From assembly GCA_029891385.1 (NCBI GenBank), contig CM057225.1:79199887-79263886 (forward strand): a DNA stretch of 64,000 nt. The letters are read 5' to 3'. The DNA is from Erythroxylum novogranatense (lineage: Eukaryota; Streptophyta; Magnoliopsida; Malpighiales; Erythroxylaceae). Shown here one piece after another: positions 46,032 through 57,185 of this stretch. The position numbers were made by a program, and so were the translations under genes. The notes beneath the pieces are model-generated. The model was not told the DNA's origin. It saw nothing but the letters and a program-made list of their open reading frames with translations, and searched no databases. Each line of letters starts with the position of its first letter. Positions within the stretch are counted from its first letter, which is position 1.

Positions 46032-47160
46032 CTACCGAGACACTCTCCGGCCTGTGCCCTTCATCCCACAAAAGCATGCACCACAATCGGTGACACTCCC
46101 GCTATGGAAATTGCCACAGTACTCGCACTTAGGGATAGACGACTTATCCCCGTCTCCCCTCCTGTTGCCTCCTGTCGCAGACGCCTGATGAGAAACAGTA
46201 AGAGTCCTCATCGGTAGAGACTTGCTCACATCACTGCTCCTCACCTCCGACTATGGAGGAAAACCCCTAGTACTCCGCTCAGGCATAGGAGCACTAGCAC
46301 TACCTCCTCTTCCGAACTGCTCCCTGTTCTTTCTCTTCTTATTCACAAAGACTTTAATGTTTTCTATGCTCTCCACCTCGGTATTGCTTCCACTAACTTC
46401 TGGAAGTCACAGATATTCAAAGACAAATAACTTTTCCTCGATCACCAAATGTAGACTGACTCAAATCGCGACATCTCCCAATCTCGCTCAACATCGATCG
46501 AAGCATAACGAGATAATCACGTGGCCGGCGCCATACTGCTTACACATCATATCCTCTGTAAGGCTCGAAACTCCTCTCGCTTCTCACTGGACATAAACCT
46601 CTGACATGTACTTCTTCCTGAATGCAGCCAAGAAGTCCTGCCATGCCAATACTATCGGTCTTCTCGACTGCCTGCTGCACAGTCTCCCACCAATGCAGGG
46701 CATCTCCCTGAAGTAAACTGGCAGCATACACAACCCGATCCTCCTCCTCACACTCCATCTGATCCAGCACTCGCTCTGTCCTCCGTAATTATCGCCTCAA
46801 CTTCCTCGGGATCTGCCGTCTGAAGAAATCAATACCCAAATTTCTCAACTTATCAAACTGCTTCCTCTTAATCGGGCCGGAGCGGTAAGGTCGAGGCATC
46901 TGGCCCATAGCCTGAACAAACGCCTGGGTGAAAGCCTGAAACATCCCCTGATCGAATTGAGGCACTTGCTCCTGCGGAATCGGCGATTCCTGCGATTGCG
47001 ACGAGATAGGCTCACCGCTTAACCTACGAAGCCTCGACATTCCACGGGCTATCGACTCATCGGTTCTCTCCTCTCTAATCGGAGAGTCAGGTGCAACTGA
47101 TCCTTGCAGAACTCCTCGGGTTATTCTACGAGGCGGCATCGTAATCCTTCAAAGGGAAAC
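46032..47160 (-). pseudogene. gag: Element B gag
   Basis: 47139-46789 begins MPPRRITRGVLQGSVAP and holds a proline/glutamine-rich N-terminus (QSQESPIPQEQVPQFDQGMF). 46770-46540 is the capsid core, MLDQMECEEEDRVVYAASLL, then GDALHWWETV. 46244-46032 has a zinc-knuckle remnant, CEYCGNFHSGS...CGACFCG. Frameshifts separate the three. The start MPPRR lies about 175 bases after the LTR, a normal leader length. Confidence 0.82.
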
Positions 47161-47297
47161 ACTACGGATTAGCTATACGATCGAAATCCCTATATGTATG
47201 CATGTTATGCATGTCACTTAATGCAATAAATCAAATGCAACACATAACACACAATTCATCCTACGATGCATTCTATGCCGAGGACACACTAACCTAA

Positions 47298-47310
47298 GGC
47301 TCTGATACCA
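47298..47310 (-). other. Primer-binding site of element B
   Basis: Minus TGGTATCAGAGCC, complementary to the 3' end of initiator tRNA-Met, three bases inside the 5' LTR. Confidence 0.88.
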
Positions 47311-47313
47311 AAA

Positions 47314-50300
47314 TGTTGGGCCCGAGCCCGAACCCAAATCCCGAGGCGACCGCCGAAGTCATACAACGGCGACCGAGCAACCGTTTGACCGATCCCAACA
47401 TTTGCACAACAATTGATTCGCACATGCAATTTATAATAAAATCATTCGCATAATCATTTAATCCGGGGCTAAAAGCCATATCAATCCAAAAATGAAATTC
47501 AACAAGTATTGTCATAACACCATACTAAATTTAAAGGAAATCCAAAATACGAGAAATATGCTCCATGATAACATACTCAGTGGGCCAACTAAAATACTAA
47601 CTTAATGAAATAGTCTTTAACTACTATGGAGTTCTTCGAAGTCTGGCAAGGATCACCCGAGGTCTCGAGTTGCACCCGAGGAGGGAAAGATAATGGGTTG
47701 AGCTACATTTCGATGGCTAATATAATTATAGCCATCGGCAATTAGAACAAAAATCAAGCATATGTATAAATATATATTATACTAATATACTTGTAACGGT
47801 TCTAGTGTTCACATGCACATCAAGAAATACACGAAAATTTACCACATGTGTAAATAGCGCCCCCTTACTATAGGGTATCCACCTGAACGCCCGTAGGTCA
47901 TTCCGATACATATCCTACGACAAGAGACCACTACCGACAACAACCACTACACTCCTCATGGCATCACAATCATAAGACAAGAATAAGAAATTGACCACTT
48001 TTAAAACCAAATTAGATTCCATTTCATTCACTCAAAACTCAAGAATTTACAAACCGTCAATATGTTTAGATTACACGTTCCAAAACACTACTCACTAAAT
48101 GACATAATCAGAATGTACAAAAGACAGATCTAACTATAGGTCTCCAAAAGAAAGCCCAAATGACCGACCTTTGAGCCATCGCTTCTCTCGCCAATCCACA
48201 AGATACTGATTTCTACAATACGAGGAGCTATCTATCTACACTTAGGCCCGAAAAATAGATTGTAATTTTGGATGAGTTTGCGAACTCAATGAGAAACCAT
48301 CATTGATGGTTCTCCCAATTCATGCATCATATAAGCATGATATGTGCTCATTCAACAATTATACAAAACACACGATTGAAACAATCACGGTACAATTACA
48401 AATCTACGATCTCGAGCGGTATATAAAGAACCAACAAAACATTGCCAAATATTCATCCAAGATGCAATGCACCATGTGACTCTTTTCCATTTCATTTCAG
48501 ATTGTGACCGAGCGCATAACGTGATCAAGATAGATGCGTCTGGGAGAATTATCTCCGTCGAGCTCGAGGCTCGGTTCAAGATATCGAGCTCTGGCTCGGT
48601 TCAAAGATCTGATGGCGTCTCGATTCACAACTTTCCTTTTAACGATGTGATGCATTTGTGCATGAATGCACATGGTCCATAGCGATAAACATGGTATTTC
48701 ACAAATTCAATATTCAGTCCAATTATACGCCTCATTAAGCGATCAATAAAACCACATGTAGTCCACGTAATCCCCGTAGGGCAATCAATTCACAGTAATA
48801 ATCCATGTAATCCCCGTAGGGCAATCAAATCACAGTAAACACATAGATTGGAATAACCAACTAGGTTACTCACCTAATACTTCCACGCTAGTGCTGGGAA
48901 GTCTCTGCCAAGTCCGTGGAACGATGGTCCACTTGAGCCTCTATAGCAAATTAAATGAATAACCATTACCATCGGTATAAATGACTAAACAATGCACATG
49001 AAATCAGTCAAATGTGTATAATGCATGTTCATGGCATCCCAGCCCTAATTCAATAATTCCCCATAATAGAATTCTATCAAAATTAGGAATCCATAGGAGT
49101 CGACGGCAGCATTCGGACCTCTATAGGTTCCCAATTAAATAAAACAGTGATTCACCGTTCCGTTACCCGGGACTACGTCAAATTCCCGTCTAAAAATCCC
49201 GAATCTCTCAGAAAAGGAAATTAAATATTCAATGAATCCGATGCCTCAAGAATCAGGTCAATCGGACGTCGGACGGAAAAGTTATTCACGAAAGAAACCA
49301 AAAACTCAACAATTTATATTTTTATATAAAACCCTTATTTCTCCCTTTATTTTCTGATTTCCCACCAAACTTCGAACACCCATAACTCTTTCTACACATT
49401 TCTGAAAAATGCAAACTATACCTTGTTGGAAAGCTTATGAAAAGCTCTACAATTCTCAAGAAGACTATAAAAATCAATTCCAACCCTAAGGGTGTCAAAT
49501 ATCCTATCAAAGAAACTGCCTACTCAAAATGGATCAACACAGGACAGTATCTTGCTAATTCAAGAACTCACTGATTATTTAGTTAAAAATTACCAAAAAA
49601 ATATGGTCAATAATTTAACAATGTCCTCAACAACTTTCATGAACAACCCAAAATCAAATTTTATTTCTAAACATGTCAATTAATTCATTCAATGTTACTG
49701 TCCCTGAAATCCTCCAATTTGGGCAGTAACATTATAACAAGCATAACTCCCTGTATACAAGTCAGTAAAATCAGAACTTTATATCCTTGAAAAGATAACA
49801 TCTCAAACTTCAATTTTCATGAAGCACTCATCATCCAATTCGATCTCTATCAATTTCAAAACTGTTATGGAAGCTACTGTTATGATCAGCCATTCATAAC
49901 CTAATGTAGGGTCAATTTTTGAAAAATCATAACTCCCAATTCTGACTTCTAAAAATTACACACAATATATCAATTTCAAGGTAATCTCTTCCTCTACAAT
50001 TCTTCAGAAGCTCACTCACACCAATTCGGTCCATATAAAATGTTAAAATTGCCTCCAATCCGAAAACTCACAAAATCACACTTAGACTAGGTTTCATCAA
50101 AATGCTCAAAACCAGGCAATAGTAATCAGTTCATATCTCCCAATGTAAAACTCTAAAAATAGCAGGATCAGTAGCAATGGAAAGCTAATTAAATATTCTA
50201 CAACTTTCATGAAGACCATTCTCCCTAATTCCATCTCAATTAATTCAGAAAAATCAGCAAAGTTCATATGTTGTGGTTTCGGTTACTGTTCACAGGCAAT

Positions 50301-53119
50301 GGAACAGTAACTTTCCATTCAAAAATTCACCCTTCTATCATTAAAATTCAACAACACCTATTTCACACTAAATTGAAACCAACATCCCAAAGTTTCAGTG
50401 GCCACTAACCTTACCTCATTTTCATTTCTACACAATAAATTATGAATAAAACAGGAACATCAATTAAAACCTTAATTTTCCAGATTTAGTGTTAACCTTA
50501 GATCTATCATTTCCAATGCCTTTTTCACATCACTAGACATCCAATTAAATACAAATTAGGTCTTACCACATTCCTACATATACTAGGGCTAATACTGAAA
50601 AATTGCAGCACTTAATTCCTCAATTCAGATACCCAAATAATCATCCATATTCCATTTAAAATCAAGCCATATCACTACTTTCAATTCATCAAACACTTAG
50701 CCTTACACCCATTACTTCAAACCATATTAATCATCACTTTAATGCATACATGAACCTAATAAATGCTCTAAACCTTTTATTAATCACTCCTTATTATCAT
50801 GGCATTTAATTCCATATACAAACATCATTTAAAGCTTAAACCTTAAATGGATACATACCTAATTTAAAACCTCCTTCAAAACTTCAACTTCTAACTTTTA
50901 ACTTCTACACCCACCAAAGTACCAACCTCCTTCCCTTCTCAAGTATGCTCAAAGCTCATCTTCTAGCTTTGATGGAATCAAAGAGAGTAGCTTGAAGTTG
51001 CAAGGTAAGATGAGAAAGGAGCAAAAAGTTTCGATGGTTTTATAAAGAGAGTTTGAGTTTGTGTGTTTCGGATGAATATCAAAGGCCTTAATTCATCCTT
51101 TCCATTCTTTAAACAAACACATCCGAGAGCCTTGAGAGGGTGCATTTAATGAGACCTTTTTCATGGCAAATTCTCATTGGTTTTCAATTCAAAGAAAAGT
51201 CAAAATATTACTTGTTTAATCCAGATTAAAATTTTACTCCAATTAACTCCAATGACCCTAATTTCAGTCCCAAAATAATATACCCAATATTACAGTACCA
51301 GTGGGTAGCGATTTTTGCTACCGAGAATCGACCGGTTCACCAATTGGTGATTTTTCTGGTCCGGGAATTGTCTTCGAAAAAATCCAGAAAAATTTCTAAA
51401 AATCCCTAAAAATATAAAACAATTTATGGTGCAGTCCAAATGATTTTCCAAACTCAATTACTCCATTAATTTCATAAAGAAGTTCAATTTAAAACCTAAG
51501 CCGGAAAATGTCATGAATGCATGTATACTATGTGCATGTGCAACCAATCAGTGATTATAGAGGCTATATGCTGTATGTGCATGCCGAGATATAATTTAAT
51601 ATCCTGAACCCGTCCCAATTACCAAAATACCCTTTCCTATAGGAGATGGGATGTTACAACATGTCACGATATATGCTTCATCAAGCGCAATTCAAATATG
51701 CAGTGCACAAAACAATGGCTCGAGGGTCCATGGAATCAAAAGGAAGAAACCGAATTTTGCATCCTGAAATAAAAGGAAGAAACCGAAGTTTACATCCTAA
51801 ACGAAATGAGTCCATTCGGAGCTCATAGGCCACAAGCGGGCAGCCGGGAGAAGGCTTTTGTCGACGTGCACGTGACTAACGAAATGGTTCCACTCTTGCC
51901 CAAACAAAGCACATATTCATATTCATAATCATTTCATCAAAATGCCGTGACCGAGGTCCCGACATAACATGCTCAAAATCATAATTCATGCTTATTTCAT
52001 GGCATAAGAAATCCATATCATTTATTATACATGCATATTAGACAACATATACTCATGCATAGTCAAGAAATTGCCTAATCACGCAATAACTATAAGTATA
52101 TCACCCACCTAGAATCGCACGAGAATCCGACTACTGATGATCGTCCTCTTGCGATGGAAACTGATCTGCTTGGTTGCCTATATAAAACCAAGTCTTAAAT
52201 CAAATAATAATCAAAAAAAATTAATCAAAAAAAACTTCAGAAATCAAATAAGCAAATTTACGGAAAGGGAGTTCATGGCGAAGGCATCTTGCCATGCCAT
52301 GGCGCCGCCGCACGAACGCTGGCTTTCGCCATGGCGCCACAAGACGTCGCGCATGCATGCATCGCATCGCGCTGAAACGCGAGTCCCCTTGGCACGCCGC
52401 GACGAGCACGCGTCGTGCACAAAATTCGCACGCCGCGGCGTGCTCTTGAGCACGTCGCGACGTGCGGATCGGATTTCGTTCCCGAACCACAAAATCTCCA
52501 GATTTTCAACTCCCAATCGTTCCAAACTCAGATGTAATACTCCCAAGCCATAGATCCAACCTTCTACCACAGTTCTAACCCATTCTCTGCTTCCAATTCG
52601 TCCTAAAATCATCAATCTAAGGATTTTCCCCAATTTCTCATCCTAAAACCCTAATCATCGTTTTCTCTTAATCCCAACAATCTCAATGCTTAATCCATTC
52701 AGAAATAAGATAGAAAGGTCATAGACTTACCGACTGAAGCACTAAATCCTTCGAAATCGGCCGAAGTCGCGAATCCTTCTCTTCCTCTCTTCTCCTCACC
52801 GACAGCAACCTCTCTTCTTCTTTCCTTTCTATTTCTATTTTCTTTCTTCTTTTCTTTTCCTTTTTATATCTAGGTCTTTTAAAACCTAGGGATGGTCAAA
52901 GACCAACCTACTCCTCCTTTTAAGCCTAACTCCAATTCAACTTAAGTGAACTTCCCGAAATACCCTTACACAATTTATTCCTCTAATTTATTAATTAAAC
53001 CTCGATTATACTCCAATTAATCAATATCAAGCCCAATTAAATCAAACTAAACCATAAACTCATAATCATCAACAATGCATGCTTAATCATCAAAAGAAAA
53101 AAATATTCGGGGTCTAACA
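47314..53119 (-). mobile_element. 5' LTR of element B, split by a solo LTR
   Basis: LTR parts 47314-47848 and 51659-53119, about 1990 bp when the solo LTR and one TSD copy are left out. It matches 40552-42500 closely except at the U5 end (47322-47395 against 40560-40640) and in the GC island (52270-52465 against 41700-41854). The acceptor-like site here reads CTCGGGTGC instead of CTCAGGTGC; the donor (GT at 52108) is unchanged. Confidence 0.9.
47849..51658 (-). mobile_element. Solo LTR 'C2', same family as C1
   Basis: Plus ends TGTAAATAGCGCCCCC and GATGGGATGTTACA, flanked by ACATG at 47844-47848 and 51659-51663. 3810 bp, no internal domain. Most of it is the reverse complement of 19282-23112 with moderate divergence. 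TATA-like TTTATAAAACC on minus near 51036-51048. Donor-like AGGTGAGT (GT at 48873) is intact, but the matching acceptor reads TTTTTCGGG. The palindrome pair occurs at about 48264-48312. A small plus ORF (49492-49683) is not a gene. Confidence 0.92.
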
Positions 53120-53124
53120 CTCCG

Positions 53125-53941
53125 GCACTAGTCACAAAAATTGCGACGGCCAAAATAAGCAAGATAATGGAATAAGCTAATAAGACGCTAAAGTAACCTA
53201 TTCACCATCCGAAAATTATTGGAAACCCAATTTCAAGAATCTCATTTTGGGATGCATGCCACATCAATATAACACATTTTTAATCACTATAAAAATGATT
53301 CAAGGCATTGGAACCGAAAATAACACAAGCAGTCATTTCAAACAAAACAGCCCCAGCATGTTTCTCAAAACTGCCAAGCTCTGCCTTTTTCTCAAAATGA
53401 TCTTTGAAACAATTTCAATAAATTCTGAGAAAATTACAGAGGTTAAAAAATGTTCCTAACATGCTCCATGAATTTTTCCAGGATTTATTTGCCACAAAAA
53501 CTCATTGAACCTCAGCAATCTATCTGAACCAGAATCTGTGTTTTTCAACACAGACATTCCCAGCAGCATACAAGAAATTCGGAAATAAATAGTCAATCAC
53601 CTTGAAAACATTTTTCCATCCACAGAGACATTCACAAACATCTTAGGGACATGTCGGTGAAAACCAATCCGAAAAACAATTTTTCTAGAATTTATTCTCG
53701 AATTTACAAGCATACCTGTTTCAGAAACGTTCAACAAGACAGCATCCGAAACTTGAGGGAATTAAATAGCAAAAACATATCAAACGACATCAATAAATTT
53801 TTTCCTTTTATAGACACATTCAAAAACATCTTATGAGAAGGTCTATGCAAGAAAATTTCGAAAACCCTAATTCTACACTGGTTCAAAATTGCACACAGTC
53901 AGCATGCTACACAGCTCAATTCACAAAGGAACTCTGACCTA
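53125..53941. mobile_element. Continuation of the D/F insertion, non-coding
   Basis: Follows element B's right TSD and continues 40546. A/T-rich, no gene. ATTCACAAACATCTTA..GACATG near 53629-53651 and ATTCAAAAACATCTTATGAG near 53818-53837 are an imperfect repeated segment. It is probably LTR or leader of the element whose end is at 54059. Confidence 0.5.
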
Positions 53942-54205
53942 GTTATAGTTTGACTAGTTATACATACACATGGATCCTAGCTTTCGGGAATGTCCCGGGA
54001 GTCAAAATTTTAAATTCCGCACTGTGTTCATGTGATGAACACCCCGGGATTTTCCTACAGTGGTATCAGAGACGGTCTCCTTTGGTCGTTATAGTTTGAC
54101 TAGTTATACATACACATGGATCCTGGCTTTCGGGAATGTCCCGGGACTCAAAATTTTAAATTCCGCACTGTGTTCATGTGATGAACACCCCGGGATTTTC
54201 CTACA
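53942..54205 (+). mobile_element. LTR end - primer-binding site - LTR end
   Basis: Two direct copies of a 118-bp LTR end (53942-54059 and 54088-54205), both ending GGGATTTTCCTACA, separated by 28 bp that start with G and then TGGTATCAGAG (54061-54071), a plus-strand primer-binding site. The bases after it (ACGGTCTCCTTTGGTCG) resemble LTR interior at 1167-1183, not leader. It looks like a 5' LTR plus primer-binding site fused to the inside of a 3' LTR after loss of everything between. Confidence 0.75.
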
Positions 54206-54210
54206 CTCGA

Positions 54211-54901
54211 TAGTGCAGTCGTAATCCTTAAGCAGCTCTAACCACCTCCTCTGCCTCAGATTCAGCTCTCGCTGACTCAACAAGTACCTCAAACTCTTAT
54301 GATCGGTGAAGATCTGGAAGGTCTCCCCATACAGATAATGTCTCCAGATCTTTAGAGCAAATACAACTGCTGCTAACTTCAGGTCATGCACAGGATAATT
54401 ACCCTCATGGGCTCTCAACTGTCTCGATGCATAGGCTATGACTCTCCCATGCTGCATCAGCACACAACCTAAACCCTGCTGCGAAGCATCACTGAACACC
54501 TCTAATCCTCCTGCTCCAAAAGGCAGGGCTAACACCGGCGCTGTAGTCAACCGATGTATCAACTCATCGAAACTCCTCTGGCACTCATCTGTCCAACTGA
54601 AGGCTACACCCTTCCTCAGAAGTCTTATCAAAGGGGCGGAGATCACTGAAAACCCCTCGACAAACCTCCGGTAATATCCTGCCAATCCGAGGAAACTCCT
54701 CAGCTCTGACACGTTCCTCGGAATCTCCCAACTCCTCACTGCCTCAATCTTGTGAGGATCCACCCGGATACCCTCACCAGACACGATGTGGCCTAGGAAC
54801 ACCACCTCATTCAGCCAAAATTCACACTTGGTGAATTTGGCATACAACTGCCTCTCTCTCATAATCTGCAGCACTATCCTCAGATGCTCCGCATGCTCCT
54901 A
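54211..54901 (-). pseudogene. Element A reverse transcriptase end and RNase H
   Basis: Open from 54874 on minus. RT thumb/connection: [40 protein letters not shown]. RNase [18 protein letters not shown] (first Asp), then [15 protein letters not shown], where the usual Glu of HDLELAAVV is Lys, then [11 protein letters not shown]. It is cut in frame by the D/F insertion at 54205. A TAG at 54899-54901 separates it from the RT core. The Glu-to-Lys change would itself disable RNase H. Confidence 0.9.
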
Positions 54902-56113
54902 TCTCGACCTTGAATACACTAGGATATTATCAATGAATACGATCACAAACTGGTCCAAGTATGGCTGAAAAACCCTATTCATCAAGGCCATGAAGGCTGC
55001 CGGGGCATTAGTCAACCCGAACGGCATCACTAAGAACTCGTAATGCCCATACCTGCTCCTGAAAGCACTCTTAGGCACATCGGCCTCTGCGATCCTCAAC
55101 TGATAGTATCCGGATCTCAAATCCAACTTGGTGAACACCAGAGCTCCCTGCAACTGATCAAATAAATCATCGATTCTAGGCAGTGGGTACTTATTCTTAA
55201 CTGTAACCCGATTAAGTTGCCTATAATCGATGCAAAGCCTCAAGGTCCCATCCTTCTTCTTCACAAACAATACCAGAGCTCCCCACGGCGAAACACTCGG
55301 CCTGATGAACCCCTTATCCAATAACTCCTGAAGCTGAGCCTTAAGCTCCCTCAGTTCCACCGGTGTCATCCTATACGGAGGTATCGATATGGGAGCGGTA
55401 CCTGGAACGAGGTCAATCTCGAACTCTGTCTCCCGATCCGGTGGCAAACCCGGTAACTCCTCGGGAAACACATCTGGGAACTCCCTGATCACAGGGACAT
55501 CCTGCAACCTCGACTGCACTCTAGAGTCCACCACATGCGTCAAATAAGCCTCACAGCCACCTCTCATCAACCTCAAAACACTTACAAACGAAATCATCCT
55601 GGCTGGCACTGCCTGACTAACACCTCGAAATACAGCCCTCGGCTGACTAGGAGATTCCAAGACTACCTCCTTGGTATAACAATCCAAAATAGCCCTATGG
55701 GCAGTGAGCCAGTCCATTCCCAAAATCAAATCAATCTTTTGAAGGGGTAACACAATCAAATCTGCACTCAATACCGCTGAATCTACCTGAATCGGGCATC
55801 CCCTGCAGATCTCACCTAAAGCAGTGGTACTACCCAAAGGTGTACTCACCTGCAACCCATACTGTAGCATCTCCCTATCCATATGCAATCTACATGCCAC
55901 ATGCGGTGCAATAAATGAATGCGTGGACCCTGGATCTATCAATGCATACACCTCTATATCTGAGAGTAGAAGCAAACCTGCAACAACCTCGGGAGAATCC
56001 TGGGCCTCCTGCCTGGTCATGGCATAGACCCTGGCCTGGGCTGCCTCGGCCCCTAAATCCAGGTCCACCGCTACGACTCTGCTGCACCGTCGAGCTACTA
56101 CCAGCTCTCCCAC
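54899..56113 (-). CDS. Element A protease and reverse transcriptase core (open, 404 codons)
   Basis: Protease: [18 protein letters not shown] (a DPGS form of the active site, seen in Tekay-type elements), then [93 protein letters not shown] and [16 protein letters not shown]. The catalytic motif reads FIDNILVYS, with Asn for the second Asp of FIDD, which should abolish polymerase activity. It overlaps the end of gag in another frame, as usual for this pol type, and ends in a TAG shortly after the FIDN motif. Confidence 0.9.
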   Translation of the reverse strand: MGELVVARRCSRVVAVDLDLGAEAAQARVYAMTRQEAQDSPEVVAGLLLLSDIEVYALIDPGSTHSFIAPHVACRLHMDREMLQYGLQVSTPLGSTTALGEICRGCPIQVDSAVLSADLIVLPLQKIDLILGMDWLTAHRAILDCYTKEVVLESPSQPRAVFRGVSQAVPARMISFVSVLRLMRGGCEAYLTHVVDSRVQSRLQDVPVIREFPDVFPEELPGLPPDRETEFEIDLVPGTAPISIPPYRMTPVELRELKAQLQELLDKGFIRPSVSPWGALVLFVKKKDGTLRLCIDYRQLNRVTVKNKYPLPRIDDLFDQLQGALVFTKLDLRSGYYQLRIAEADVPKSAFRSRYGHYEFLVMPFGLTNAPAAFMALMNRVFQPYLDQFVIVFIDNILVYSRSR

Positions 56114-57068
56114 TAGCGGCTGACTGAACTCCCAAAGTTAGAGGACAACTCCAAATCATGTGGTCCATAGATCCACAGGCTAGACAGGCTCCTGTCACTC
56201 TCCAGCAATCTCCACTATGCCTCTTATCACAATGCACGCATACCAGCAAAGCCTGACCTGCCCCTTTGCCACCACTACTGCTGCCACTGCCCATCTGTCC
56301 AAATCTCCCTCTCTGACTAGAACCTGACTGTCTGAATCCCCCAGCTGATCTGAACCTGCTCTGGCGTCTGCTCGTGCTCCTACTGGAGCTACCCTGACTA
56401 TCACTGGATCTCTTACCTCCAGACCCCTGACTGGTCTCGGCTCGGCTCTGTCTCAAAAGCTGCTCAATCCTCACCGTAGCCGATCTCATCTCCACAAAGG
56501 TACCCATATCTGATCGGGCTAACCTGGTACGAATATCCAGATTCAGCCCTCCCTCAAATCTCCGACACCTATCAGCCTCGGAGGCAATCAGAACGGACGC
56601 ATACGCGGACAACTCATTAAATCTGACCTCATAATCTACCACTGTCATCGATCCCTGTCTCAACTCTAAGAAGTCTTACATCTTCATATCCAAATACTCC
56701 TTGGGCATAAAATTGTCTCGGAAAGCCCTCAGAAAGTCAGCCCAAGTCAATACACACGGCCTGGTGGAACTACCCGAGAGAGTCTTCCACCACTGATAAG
56801 CTGGACCCTGGAACAAAGAAACAACATAATCGAAGCGCTCCTCAGGGTCACAATCCATATGATCTAGGACCCGCTCGGTCCTCTCCAACCAACCCTCTCG
56901 CCTCGGCAGGTGCATCTTGCCGTAAAATCAATCGACCGCCACGCAGCGATCATACCTCCGTTCCGTCTCATGGGAACTCATCGGGTGCTCCTCAAACATA
57001 GGCACGGAAGACTCCCTACTCGCTCCGACTGATCCTTGGTCAGCTGGTTGATCAACTTGATCACCAAA
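55890..57068 (-). pseudogene. gag: Element A gag
   Basis: Capsid part 56915-56676: WLERTERVLDHMDCDPEERF, then YQWWKTLSG and FLRAFRDNFMPKEYLDMKM. One in-frame TAA follows, then 56663-55890: LRQGSMTVVDYEVRFNELSA, a long Ser/Arg/Gly/Gln-rich region, and two zinc knuckles, CVHCDKRHSGDC (spacing changed) and CLACGSMDHMIWSC (CX2CX4HX4C). The region before 56915 is broken. Gag packages element RNA. Confidence 0.88.
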
Positions 57069-57168
57069 GATGGATGACCTACAATAAAATCACAAGTCCG
57101 ATCAATTTCTTGCTTTTCTTACGAAATTCAAGCCTAAAATATACTGTGCCCAAAAGATGCCAAACTAT

Positions 57169-57180
57169 GCTCTGATACCA
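57169..57180 (-). other. Primer-binding site of element A
   Basis: Minus TGGTATCAGAGC, a 12-base match to the initiator tRNA-Met complement, five bases inside the 5' LTR. Confidence 0.92.
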
Positions 57181-57185
57181 CGTAA

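Larger units (their letters stand above)
40552..53119 (-). mobile_element. Gypsy element B (chromovirus-type) inserted in D/F
   Basis: LTRs at 40552-42500 and 47314-53119 (the latter interrupted by solo LTR C2), TSD CTCCG at 40547-40551 and 53120-53124. Minus-strand order: LTR, primer-binding site, gag, protease, RT, RNase H, integrase, polypurine tract, LTR. Every coding block is recognisable but cut by many frameshifts, although the two LTRs look almost identical outside GC-rich patches. Confidence 0.93.
34785..54205. mobile_element. Composite Copia-type insertion D/F in element A
   Basis: Bounded by TGTAAGTG at 34785 and TTTCCTACA at 54205, with TSD CTCGA at 34780-34784 and 54206-54210. 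Removing it restores the reading frame of A. The left 4.6 kb is a minus-strand Copia element (F) whose LTR is a fold-back. The right end (53942-54205) is an LTR end, a plus-strand primer-binding site and a second LTR end of another type. The two termini therefore do not belong to one obvious LTR pair. Element B is nested within it. Confidence 0.75.
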
